A stretch of DNA of 64,000 nucleotides from UBA7672 sp040398465 (GTDB lineage Bacteria > Pseudomonadota > Alphaproteobacteria > Caulobacterales > Hyphomonadaceae): NCBI GenBank assembly GCA_040398465.1, contig JBBAUA010000019.1:1-64000 (forward strand), read 5' to 3'. Below, one piece after another: positions 32,591-40,966 of the stretch (the stretch's first letter is position 1; every line of letters starts with the position of its first letter). A program made the translations under genes and the position numbers. Below the pieces are notes generated by a model. The model worked only from the letters and a program-made list of their open reading frames with translations, did no database searches and had not been told where the DNA came from.

Positions 32591-33736
32591 ATGCATGTAA
32601 CAGGGATGTTGCGGGGACTTCTGCTTGCGGCGGGGATCGTTGCGCTGGCGGCGCCATCGCTGGCCGACATCAAATCATTCAACGCGGCGATGAAGGTGAA
32701 GGACTACAAGGCTGCAGCTGCGGCGGCGGCCTCGACGTGGCCGGGGCTCGACAAGTCGCGCAAGGACCTTGCGGTGATCGCGCGGGAGTTCGGGTTCGCG
32801 GCTTATCTTTCGAGCGATTTCGCTGCGGCGAAGACGTATGGCGAGGCGGCGTCTGCAGCGAGCCGCGTTGCGGCGGAGGAGCCGGTGCTCGTGATCGCAT
32901 CTGATCTGCTGTGGCGCCTGGCCGAGTATCGGATCAGGCCGAACGGGGACACGCGGGGGAGGTTGTTCACGCTGCTTCAGGCGCGTGCTGCGCACCCGAG
33001 CGTCGACCTGATCACCTATCTCTCGGCTGACACGGTCACGGCATACGATTTCGAGAAAGGCGTATGGCGCGACGCCGTCGCGAGTGCTGCGCTGGGCGAC
33101 AGGCTGACTGTGAACCGCCTGGGCTATGTCGATGCCAGTTTCCGGTTTCAGCTTCTCGGCGTTGCTGCGACTTACATGCTGGAGAGTGAGGCGCCCGCCT
33201 ACCGCAGCATGGGCCAACTGCAGCAGCGGATCACCACCGCGATCGGCGCGGCGCCGGAAGGCGCCGACATCACGCAACTCAAGGAAGTATACTACGATAC
33301 CATGGCGTGGAGCAGCACTCTTCGCGCCCATCTGATTGCTCGCAATCGGCTAAAGGACGACGAGCAGATCACGCAAGAGTGGGCGAACTACACCAAGTCG
33401 CCGGAGTATCTTGCCGCGGCGCCGCGCATCAATCCGCCCCTGCCGGAGGGTGTGTGTATCGTATCGCCGAACGAGAAAACGGATCTGCCGGACTATCCTT
33501 CATCGGCAGTGTACCGGGGGATGGTCGGCACCATAATCCTGAAGCTCGACATCGACGAAGCAGGCCGCGCCTACAACCCGAGGGTGCTGGCCGCGGCGCC
33601 GCTGAAGCATTTTGGAGACGCGGCCCTCAAGGGGGCGCAGAAGATTCGCTATGCCGCGCGTGAGGGCTCTGCGCCAGGCTGCACCCTGGCGCAGAAGGAC
33701 AAGACGCTGTTAATCCAGTTTTCGATGCCCGGTTGA
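32591..33736 (+). CDS. Secreted protein with C-terminal TonB-type domain
   Basis: 381 residues. A cleavable signal peptide (cleavage after SLAD near residue 26) is followed by a helical region of about 250 residues with repeat-like AAAAAASTWPGLDKSRKDLAVIAREFGFAA segments. The last 90 residues form a TonB C-terminal-like domain: LPDYPSSAVYRGMVGTIILKLDIDEAGRAYNPRVL, then GDAALKGAQKIRY. It lacks the membrane anchor and Pro-rich spacer of a true TonB, so it would be periplasmic, possibly a scaffold or stress protein. No named family is recognised for the helical part. Confidence 0.75.
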   Translation: MHVTGMLRGLLLAAGIVALAAPSLADIKSFNAAMKVKDYKAAAAAAASTWPGLDKSRKDLAVIAREFGFAAYLSSDFAAAKTYGEAASAASRVAAEEPVLVIASDLLWRLAEYRIRPNGDTRGRLFTLLQARAAHPSVDLITYLSADTVTAYDFEKGVWRDAVASAALGDRLTVNRLGYVDASFRFQLLGVAATYMLESEAPAYRSMGQLQQRITTAIGAAPEGADITQLKEVYYDTMAWSSTLRAHLIARNRLKDDEQITQEWANYTKSPEYLAAAPRINPPLPEGVCIVSPNEKTDLPDYPSSAVYRGMVGTIILKLDIDEAGRAYNPRVLAAAPLKHFGDAALKGAQKIRYAAREGSAPGCTLAQKDKTLLIQFSMPG

Positions 33737-33742
33737 TGAGAC

Positions 33743-34345
33743 CTACTGCGCCTGTGGCTGCGCAGCGGCGCGGAACGACATCAGCTGTTTGAGAGCGGCC
33801 TGCTGGTCGGCGGGCAGTTCGATCTTCGGGCAGCGCGGGTCGGTGTTCTGGATGGCGCGGGCCATCACGGGCGTGACCGGGATCGGGGCGCAGCCATGGC
33901 CCTGTTCGCAGATCATGTCCCACTTGGCTTCCGCCTGAGCGTGGCAGGTGAGGCAGTTGCCGCCGAACTGGTTGACGACGTCGGTGGCGCCGCGAACGCG
34001 GATCTTGGTGCCGGTGGGCTGGGCGTCGAGTTCGAAGAACTCCCAGTCGTTCGTCGCGGCGTTGTAACCGGGGTGGTGTTTCACCATCGCCTCGCCGGGG
34101 ACGAGCTGCACGACCGAGCCGGGCGGGTATTTGGCGCCGTTGGGGTTGTTGGCTGCGGCGAGCGTCGCGTCCATGTCGCCNNNNNNNNNNNNNNNNNNNN
34201 NNNNNNNNNNNNNNNNNNNNNNNNNNNNNNNNNNNNNNNNNNNNNNNNNNNNNNNNNNNNNNNNNNNNNNNNNNNNNNNNGCCGGCGGATTGGCGCAGCT
34301 GGCGGCGGCCAGCATGACAAGCGGCAGCATCAGTTTCTTGAACAT
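33743..34345 (-). CDS. Lipoprotein with one c-type haem motif, interrupted by an assembly gap
   Basis: Start ATG at 34345. The signal MFKKLMLPLVMLAAASCANPP has a lipobox (ASC). A 100-N gap (34181-34280) follows almost at once, so the size and frame of the missing piece are unknown. After the gap, MVKHHPGYNAATNDWEFFEL and GGNCLTCHAQAEAKWDMICEQGHGCAP carry one CxxCH haem-binding motif. The arrangement (KxPGY...DWEFFE...CxxCH) resembles cytochrome P460-like and related single-haem proteins. A role in periplasmic redox chemistry is inferred. Confidence 0.6.
   Translation of the reverse strand: MFKKLMLPLVMLAAASCANPPXXXXXXXXXXXXXXXXXXXXXXXXXXXXXXXXXXGDMDATLAAANNPNGAKYPPGSVVQLVPGEAMVKHHPGYNAATNDWEFFELDAQPTGTKIRVRGATDVVNQFGGNCLTCHAQAEAKWDMICEQGHGCAPIPVTPVMARAIQNTDPRCPKIELPADQQAALKQLMSFRAAAQPQAQ
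34181..34280. other. Assembly gap, 100 N
   Basis: Exactly 100 N inside the haem c lipoprotein gene. The round number indicates a placeholder of unknown real length, so the apparent continuity of the reading frame is not evidence. Confidence 0.98.
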
Positions 34346-34448
34346 GGTCCAACTCCCCGTCGTTGATTGACGCACTCGTAAGCCCGCGCGGGCCGCGCTG
34401 CAATCGGGCGCCGTGGTGTCAGGGTCGGGAATATGTTCAGTTTTCCCC

Positions 34449-34838
34449 ATGCCGCGCCTTACGCCCCACCAACAAGTCGAGAGAGAGCTGACTGCGTTTG
34501 GGCTGACGATGCCCGAAACGTCGGCAGGTCCAGGATGGCCGCCGACGCGGGCGCTGTATTTCCGCAAGAAGATGTTTTTCGTGTTCGGCGACCGCAAGGA
34601 GCCCGAGGGCGCGCTGACCATGATCATGAAGCTGCCGGTGTCGGCGGAGATGGTTCAGGTCTTGTACTTCGTGCGGGAGAGCAAGGGCTGGTTCAAGCAA
34701 CACGATTGGGTGATTGCCCGCTTTGGTCCGGATGACGACATCATCGCGGAAATGCCCACACTTAAAGCGTGGATGACGCAGAGCTATTGCGCCGTAGCCC
34801 CGAAGAAGTTTGCGCGGCTGGTCCGGGGAGAGGCCTGA
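34449..34838 (+). CDS. MmcQ/YjbR family protein
   Basis: 129 residues from the ATG at 34449. Features of the YjbR/CyaY-like fold family are visible: an N-terminal helix, FGLTMPETSAGPGW, ALYFRKKMFFVFGDRKEPEG and a C-terminal LKAWMTQSYCAVAPKKFARLV block. These are small cytoplasmic DNA-binding-like proteins of unknown role. It is divergent from the haem lipoprotein gene and 96 bases upstream of the M16 gene. Confidence 0.78.
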   Translation: MPRLTPHQQVERELTAFGLTMPETSAGPGWPPTRALYFRKKMFFVFGDRKEPEGALTMIMKLPVSAEMVQVLYFVRESKGWFKQHDWVIARFGPDDDIIAEMPTLKAWMTQSYCAVAPKKFARLVRGEA

Positions 34839-34934
34839 CAACCGCCTTAATCACTTGCTTTCAGGAGCGTGAAGCGGCTGGATCGCCTCAAGGTCTAACT
34901 GTCTGGGACGGGTCGCCGACTCTCCGGAGGAATG

Positions 34935-37802
34935 ATGAAACGTCTCAAGCGTGTCGCCGTGTGCCTTGCGGCTGGACTGGTCAGCATCGGCGCGATGGGC
35001 GCTGGGGCGTTTGCCCAGACCGTGAACGTGACGCAGGCCGCGCCCGCGGGCCCCGGATGGCCGCGCGAGTTGAGCGACCTGCCGCACGACACGGACTATG
35101 TGCTCGGCGAGCTGCCGAACGGCATGCGCTACATGATCCTGCCCAACCAGACGCCGCCCCGGCAGGTGGCGCTGCGGATGCTGATCGATGCGGGCTCGAT
35201 GCAGGAGCGTCCGGGCGAGGAGGGTGTGGCGCACTTCCTGGAGCACCTCGCTTTCCGCGGCACGACGAAATATCCGGACGGTGAAGTGCAGCGCGCTCTG
35301 GAAGGCATCGGCCTGCAGATGGCGGCGGATGTGAACGCCTCGACCGGGCCGGACACCACGACATTCATCATCGACCTGCCGCGCAACAACACTGAATCCC
35401 TGACGCTTGGTCTGGATGTGCTGCGCCAGCTGGTCAGCGAGATGATAATCGCGCCGGACAAGGTGGACGCCGAGCGTGGCGTCGTGCTGGCCGAGGAGCG
35501 CGCGCGTGCGGGCCCGGGACTGGCTGCGGCGACGGCCATGCTGAAGATGCAGGTGGGCGAGCATCCCTATGGCCGCCCGCCGATCGGCTTGCGCAAAGTG
35601 ATCGAGACAGTGACGCCGCAGACCATTCGCGGTTTCTATGATGCGTTCTACCGGCCCGAGCGTGCGACGCTGCTGATCGTGGGCGACGTCAATCCGTCCA
35701 TCATCCCGATGATCAGCCAGGCCTTTGGCGACTGGAAAGGCCGCGGGACGCCGGGCAAGGACCCCGCGCCCGTGACGACGAAGCCGGTGACGCCGGATGT
35801 TGCGATGCTGATCACGCCGGGCGCGCCGGACACGTCTGTCATGCTGCGCTGGTTCGAGCCGTATTCGGAGCGGATGCATACCAAGGCGGAACGCCGGCGC
35901 ATGCTCGTGGAAGTTCTCGCTTCGCGAGTTGTCGGTCAGCGCATGCTGAGCCTCAACGATGCGGCGGGCAAGCCGGCGCGATCGCTGGGCAGTCCGTCGG
36001 CCAGCGCCATCCATGGCGTGTGGCGCGGGCAGATTGCCTATTCGGGCGGCGTGATCGACGTGCCGAAGACCATCGAACTGATGGTGACGGCGCACCGCCA
36101 GGCGGTGGAGTACGGGATCACGCAGGACGAGCTGGACCGCCAGCGCGCGCTGTTCCTCGACGCCTCGCGGCGCGAGGCGGAGCGGGGACGGACTGGCACG
36201 TCGGTGGCGCAGGTGGAAACGGCGGCGGACTACGTCTCTTCGGACATTCCGTTCACGTCGCTGCAGCAATCCTACGCGCTGATGCTGGAGCAGGCGCCGA
36301 CGATCACGCTCGCGGAAGTGAATGCGGCGTTGAAGGCGCGGTTCAAGGATACGCCGACGCTGATCTACAGCGGCAGCGCTGCGCCTGCGGGTGGCGAGCA
36401 GGGCCTGCGTGATGCGCTGAAGCGTGCGATGGCGGCGCCGGTGAAGGCCTACACGCCGGATGCGATCAAGCCGTGGCCGTACACGAATTTCGGCAAGCCG
36501 GGGACGGTGGCAGATCGCAAGGTCGTGCAGGATCTTGGCGTCACGCTGGTGCGCTTCGAGAATGGCGTGAAGCTGACGGTGAAGCCGTTGCCGTCCAACA
36601 AGGACCTGATCAGCGTTCGCGTGCGGCTTGGCCGCGGGCGGCTGCAGATGCCGATGAACGTGATCGATGCATCCGACATGGGACTGTCGCTGTGGTCGTC
36701 GGGGGGGCTGGGCAAGCTGACGCCGACGGAGCAGGCGCGCACGCTTGCGGGCAAGCGCGCTGTCGCCGTGGCGCGGACGCTGGACGATGCCTATGCGCTC
36801 GACAACATCAACGTCGCCACGCGCGAGGACCTTGGCCTGCAGATGGAGATCATGGCTGCGATGGTATCCGACCCGGCCTATCGTGCGGATGACTGGGCGT
36901 CGTGGATGCAGGGGGCCGACCAGGCCGATGCCTCGCTTCTGATGACGCCGTCGGGCGTGCTGGAGCGGGAACTGGACCGGCTGCTGCACAATGGCGACCT
37001 GCGCTGGACCATCAACAACAAGGCGATGCGCGATACGTGGAAGCCAGGGGACTCGGTCAAGTACATCAAGCCGATCGTCGACAACTCGCCGCTTGAAGTG
37101 ATCGTGATCGGCGATGTCAGCGTCGAGCAGGTGATCAGCGAAGTCGCGCGGACACTTGGCGCTCTGCCGAAGCGGCCGGAGTTCAAGGAGCCGGCGAACT
37201 GGCGTGATGTCGACTTCCATCCGCCGGGCGTGACGACGCTGCCGCACGAGGGCCGGCCCGACCAGGGCTATGCCTTCATCGGCTGGCCGACCTATCAGGG
37301 CGTGTTCAAGAACATCCGCGAGGAGCGTATCGCCAACGTGCTGGGACAGATGCTGCGCGACAACGCAACACGCCTGTTCCGTTCGGAAGGCGGAGCGACG
37401 TATTCGCCGATGGAGATCGTCGATGTTTCGACCTTCCTGCCGGACTACGGCTACATCGCCGTGGCGATCGAAGTGCCGCCGGAGACGATCGATAGCGTGC
37501 AGGACCAGATCCAGCAGCTGGCGCTCGACCTTGCGACCAAGCCGCAGCCGCAGTCGGAGATCGACCGCATCGTGCAGCCGAAACTGGAGCAGGCGCGGCG
37601 CAATACCGTGACCAATGTCGGCTACTGGATGGAGCTGCTGTCGAACGCGCACGATGATCCGGGCGGCATGCAGTACATCCGCACGGAGCTGAGCGACTAT
37701 GCCAGCATCACGCCGGCGGACGTGATGGCGGCGGCGAAGAAGTGGTTCAAGCCGGAGACGGCCTGGCGGCTCAAGATCGTGCCGGGGCCCGGAGTGCAGT
37801 AG
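34935..37802 (+). CDS. Secreted M16 family zinc peptidase, double-domain
   Basis: 955 residues. ATG at 34932 and 34935 are both possible; GGAGG at 34926-34930 favours 34935. A signal peptide (cleavage near AFAQ, residue 28) leads to two tandem M16 halves. The first carries HFLEH near residue 101 (inverted HxxEH zinc site) and the downstream Glu in the ERGVVLAEERARAG helix. The second half (from about 540) lacks HxxEH, as usual for the non-catalytic half. This size matches periplasmic pitrilysin-type oligopeptidases that degrade short peptides. Confidence 0.92.
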   Translation: MKRLKRVAVCLAAGLVSIGAMGAGAFAQTVNVTQAAPAGPGWPRELSDLPHDTDYVLGELPNGMRYMILPNQTPPRQVALRMLIDAGSMQERPGEEGVAHFLEHLAFRGTTKYPDGEVQRALEGIGLQMAADVNASTGPDTTTFIIDLPRNNTESLTLGLDVLRQLVSEMIIAPDKVDAERGVVLAEERARAGPGLAAATAMLKMQVGEHPYGRPPIGLRKVIETVTPQTIRGFYDAFYRPERATLLIVGDVNPSIIPMISQAFGDWKGRGTPGKDPAPVTTKPVTPDVAMLITPGAPDTSVMLRWFEPYSERMHTKAERRRMLVEVLASRVVGQRMLSLNDAAGKPARSLGSPSASAIHGVWRGQIAYSGGVIDVPKTIELMVTAHRQAVEYGITQDELDRQRALFLDASRREAERGRTGTSVAQVETAADYVSSDIPFTSLQQSYALMLEQAPTITLAEVNAALKARFKDTPTLIYSGSAAPAGGEQGLRDALKRAMAAPVKAYTPDAIKPWPYTNFGKPGTVADRKVVQDLGVTLVRFENGVKLTVKPLPSNKDLISVRVRLGRGRLQMPMNVIDASDMGLSLWSSGGLGKLTPTEQARTLAGKRAVAVARTLDDAYALDNINVATREDLGLQMEIMAAMVSDPAYRADDWASWMQGADQADASLLMTPSGVLERELDRLLHNGDLRWTINNKAMRDTWKPGDSVKYIKPIVDNSPLEVIVIGDVSVEQVISEVARTLGALPKRPEFKEPANWRDVDFHPPGVTTLPHEGRPDQGYAFIGWPTYQGVFKNIREERIANVLGQMLRDNATRLFRSEGGATYSPMEIVDVSTFLPDYGYIAVAIEVPPETIDSVQDQIQQLALDLATKPQPQSEIDRIVQPKLEQARRNTVTNVGYWMELLSNAHDDPGGMQYIRTELSDYASITPADVMAAAKKWFKPETAWRLKIVPGPGVQ

Positions 37803-37832
37803 GGGCTTCGCGGCCTGCGCCGCCAAGTGGCG

Positions 37833-38420
37833 TCAGGCCCGCACGTCCGACAACTCCGCCCACACGACATAGCGCATCGGGCCGGGCGACTTGGCGTCGA
37901 GAGGCCAGCAGGTGACCAGCGCTATGCGCGGCGAGCCGTTGTCGTTCGGAACGATGCCGGATGCATCCCAGCGGACGACTTCTGCATGCGTGACGGTGAA
38001 GGTGCGCGCGCCGTTTGCAGTTTCGACTGTGACCGGATCGCCGGGCTTCACGGATTTCAGGAAGGCGAAGTGCGTGTCGCGGTGAGCGGCGAAGACAGCG
38101 ACGCCGCGGGCGCCCGGTTCGGCCGAGGCGGCCATCAGCGTGGGGCCGAAGGCGAGGCTTTCGCCGGCGGCGTCGGTGAGCGCGAGGACCGTCTGGTGCT
38201 GCGCCGGGAAGGAAAGTCTGGCCGTGGGCGTGAAATCCGCCCACGGCCAGGGGCGCGCGGGATCGCCGGTGGAGAGCTGACGCTCCCAGGCGCTGGACAT
38301 GAGGACCTGGGCGACCTGCGCCTTGGCCGGGATGTAGAGCGCCTGCGCAGCGATGAGCGCGCCCGCAACAAGGAGTGCGAGTGCGGAGAGTGAGCGGGTG
38401 GAGATGCTTATCGGTTTCAT
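37833..38420 (-). CDS. Class GN (Gram-negative, marine-type) sortase
   Basis: 195 residues from the ATG at 38420. An N-terminal membrane anchor (about 8-28) precedes a sortase fold: VFAAHRDTHFAFLKSVKPGD near residue 104 with the catalytic His, IALVTCWPLDAKSPGPMRYVV near 167 with catalytic Cys and a downstream Arg. The segment LTDAAGESLAFGPTLMAASAEPG is typical of this class. It would cleave and transfer the LPxTA-like signal of the gene directly upstream (38479-40752). A long hairpin lies between the two genes. Confidence 0.91.
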   Translation of the reverse strand: MKPISISTRSLSALALLVAGALIAAQALYIPAKAQVAQVLMSSAWERQLSTGDPARPWPWADFTPTARLSFPAQHQTVLALTDAAGESLAFGPTLMAASAEPGARGVAVFAAHRDTHFAFLKSVKPGDPVTVETANGARTFTVTHAEVVRWDASGIVPNDNGSPRIALVTCWPLDAKSPGPMRYVVWAELSDVRA

Positions 38421-38438
38421 GTCTTCTCCAGATCCGAA

Positions 38439-38471
38439 CCCGCCCTCCCGCGGCTGCTGCGGGAGGGCGGG
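38439..38471 (-). promoter_or_regulatory. 13-bp perfect hairpin between sortase substrate and sortase
   Basis: CCCGCCCTCCCGC (38439-38451) pairs with GCGGGAGGGCGGG (38459-38471) around a seven-base loop. On the transcribed (minus) strand it starts eight bases after the substrate stop and ends 18 bases before the sortase start. No T-tract follows, so it could stabilise the substrate mRNA or partly terminate it, keeping sortase below substrate. Confidence 0.6.
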
Positions 38472-38478
38472 CCGCCGG

Positions 38479-40752
38479 CTAGCGCTTGTTCCTGTCCGCT
38501 GACGGTGTGCGCATCGGCCCGACACTGGCGGCGGCCAGTCCCCGAGGGCTGATGAGGACACGTCTGCGGCGCAGGAGGGCGGCGCCGAAAGCGATGAGAG
38601 TTAGGCCAAAGGCGAGGCTGAGCTCCCACATGCTCGCCGTGCCGGGCAGGGCGAGGTCCTGTTCCGGGGCAGGCTTTTCCTGCGTCGCGCGTGCGTTGAT
38701 CTTCTGCATCACGTTGTCGGGCAGGCGATCGAAGCGCAGGGCGCGGGCTTCGGCAGCCACGCCGAAGACAGCGCCGAAGTCCCAGCCTTTCGGGAGCATG
38801 CTGGCGATCTGGCGCGTGTCGAGCGTTTCGCCGGCGGGGCGCGCGGGCGTCTTGTCGACAGCGACGAGGCTGGTGAGGCGCGAGACGAGGTGGAAGTCGA
38901 GCGCGGTTTTCAGCACGCCCTTGTCGACGTCTTCGAGGCTCATGCCCGAGTAGCGGCTTTCCTCGAAGCCGGCGATCTTTGCGCGACCCCAGAGCTGGGC
39001 GACGCCTTTCGTGCTGGCGGCGTCAGCGATGGAGAAGGTCTGCGACCAGGTGCTGCCGTTGAGACGGCCCGAGAGGGTGAGGTCGCCCTTGAGGTCGGCG
39101 GCGCGCAGGACGAGCGTGACGGGCTCGCCGGAGTAGAGATCGGGCAGCGGCGAGGGATAGGCGTCGGCGGCGCCGGTGGGGAGTTTCACCGCGAGGTCGG
39201 TCATCACCGGATTTTCGAGCGCGGCGAAGAGTTTCGCGGATTGCTCGGTAACCTTGGTGACGTCGTCCATGTAGGTGAAGGTGCCGCGGCCCTGGCGGGC
39301 GGCGCGGGTCATGAAGTAGGCGTTGGGCGCCGAGCCGATGCCGACGGTGAAGAGGCGCGAGCGGCCGAGCCCGCCGGTGATGGCGGAGAAGAGTTCGTCC
39401 TCGTTGCCGATGGAGCCGTCAGTGATGAAGACCACCTGGCGGACTTCCTCGGTGTTGGACTTGTCATTGTCGACCAGCGCTGCGCGCAGGGCCGGCAGCA
39501 TTTCGGTGCCGCCATTGGCTTCGAGGTTCGACACGAAGCGCTTGGCGCGGGCGAGGTTCTGTTCGTTCGCGGCCACGGCTGTTGTGAACAGGATGTCCAT
39601 CGTGTCGTCGAAGCGGATGACGTTGAACTCGTCCGTGGGGGCGAGGCGGTCGAGGGCGAGCAGGAGGCCCTGCTTCGCCTGGTCCATCGACTCGCCGGAC
39701 ATCGAGCCGGAGTTGTCGATCACGAAGATCGTCTCGCGGTCGCGACGCTGGCCCTGAACCTTTATGGCGGGCGGGTTCACGACGGCGAGGAGGTAGTCCT
39801 CGCCATTGCGTGTCTCGCGGAAGAGGCTCGCGGTGGGGGCTTTTGCGGGCTCCGGCTTCCAGCTGAGGATGAAGTCGCGGTCGGCGGGGACTTCGCCGTC
39901 CTTCAGGTGGATGGTGGCGCTGTCCGCATCCGCTTTCGTCACGACGAGACCGTGCGATTGCGAGGAGATGTCGGCGATGGGCACGCCGGCTTCGAGCGAG
40001 ATGTCGAAGTTGACGGGAAGGCGCAGGCCCTCGGCGCCGGCGGGTTCATGCGCAGGGTGGAGGACGGGCGGGGTGATGCGGTCGCGATCGGGCACGGGGT
40101 CGTTGACCGCGATTGTGCGGTTGGTGCGGTCGGCGGTGAGGCCGAAGGTCGGCCTGGGGCTGTAGCGCGGGGCGATGACCAGGGGCACGCGCGTTGACCA
40201 GACGCCGTTATCGAGGCGGGCCTTGTCCTGGTATTCGATCTGGATCGCCACCGTCTCGCCCGGGCCGATATTGGCGAGCGAGGTGGTGAAGAGGTTCGGG
40301 CGCTCTTCTTCGACGAGGCCGGCGCGCTGTCCGTTGGCGGCGGCCTGCTCGTAGATGATGCGGGCTTCCTGGCGCTCCTTGATGTCGCCTTCGATGAAGC
40401 GGTCGCCGATGACGATCTTCAGCGTGTCTACGGCGGCGTCCTCGGGGAGGGGGAAGGCGTAGACGCCTTCGACCCACTTATCCGAGGGGTTGGTGAAGCG
40501 CTGGGTCAGCGTCGTGCGGATCACCGGGCCGGCGATGTGCATCTTCACGTCGGCGGCGACCAGCGGCGCTTCGACATAACGGCCGGGCGTGGAGGATTGC
40601 AGCAGGAGCGAGCCGGACGAGACCTCGCCCTTGCTGACGGTTCCATCCTGCGCCCATGCAGCTGGCGAAAGGCACGTAGCGGCGAGCAGCGCGCCTGCGA
40701 GAGCGGGGCGCGTGCGAAGTCCATTTTTTGTCAGGGTGCTCATCTGTTCCAT
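38479..40752 (-). CDS. Marine proteobacterial sortase target protein (VIT and VWA domains, LPGTA signal)
   Basis: 757 residues from the ATG at 40752 (another at 40743). A signal peptide (cleavage near AWAQ, residue 35) is followed by a VIT domain (about 45-175) and a VWA domain (about 338-520) with MIDAS motif DNSGSMSG. The C terminus has LPGTA at 702-706, a hydrophobic span and an Arg-rich stop (RRRR): a cell-wall-type sorting signal. This is the standard partner of class GN sortases. Its final attachment point in a Gram-negative envelope is not known. The sortase gene follows 58 bases downstream. Confidence 0.92.
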   Translation of the reverse strand: MEQMSTLTKNGLRTRPALAGALLAATCLSPAAWAQDGTVSKGEVSSGSLLLQSSTPGRYVEAPLVAADVKMHIAGPVIRTTLTQRFTNPSDKWVEGVYAFPLPEDAAVDTLKIVIGDRFIEGDIKERQEARIIYEQAAANGQRAGLVEEERPNLFTTSLANIGPGETVAIQIEYQDKARLDNGVWSTRVPLVIAPRYSPRPTFGLTADRTNRTIAVNDPVPDRDRITPPVLHPAHEPAGAEGLRLPVNFDISLEAGVPIADISSQSHGLVVTKADADSATIHLKDGEVPADRDFILSWKPEPAKAPTASLFRETRNGEDYLLAVVNPPAIKVQGQRRDRETIFVIDNSGSMSGESMDQAKQGLLLALDRLAPTDEFNVIRFDDTMDILFTTAVAANEQNLARAKRFVSNLEANGGTEMLPALRAALVDNDKSNTEEVRQVVFITDGSIGNEDELFSAITGGLGRSRLFTVGIGSAPNAYFMTRAARQGRGTFTYMDDVTKVTEQSAKLFAALENPVMTDLAVKLPTGAADAYPSPLPDLYSGEPVTLVLRAADLKGDLTLSGRLNGSTWSQTFSIADAASTKGVAQLWGRAKIAGFEESRYSGMSLEDVDKGVLKTALDFHLVSRLTSLVAVDKTPARPAGETLDTRQIASMLPKGWDFGAVFGVAAEARALRFDRLPDNVMQKINARATQEKPAPEQDLALPGTASMWELSLAFGLTLIAFGAALLRRRRVLISPRGLAAASVGPMRTPSADRNKR

Positions 40753-40966
40753 CGGGGGTCCCAGCCCCTTCGAATGGAGACACACCACAATGTGAGCGCG
40801 TCGGCTGTTTGCTTGAGCGGTGACGTTGTCGCGGCGACTGCGGCTGCGCTGCGGCGATTGTGGCGGGATGCAGCCAGGCGCCGACTCGCCGTGCATGTGT
40901 TTGGTGGTTAGAAAGAGCGTTCATCGACTGGCGGAAACGCTGTCGTTTCTGATTTGGGAGAAAGCT

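Noticed and set aside
33743..34345. Continuity of the reading frame across the 100-N gap as proof of an intact gene
   Set aside because: The gap length is a placeholder; the frame match has a one-in-three chance.
34851..37826. A 991-codon open frame antisense to the M16 peptidase, and similar long antisense frames at 40478-43360 and 1607-3133
   Set aside because: Their translations are Arg/His/Pro-rich with no domain, and each mirrors a strong gene in the opposite strand. Long antisense frames are expected from the codon bias of GC-rich genomes.
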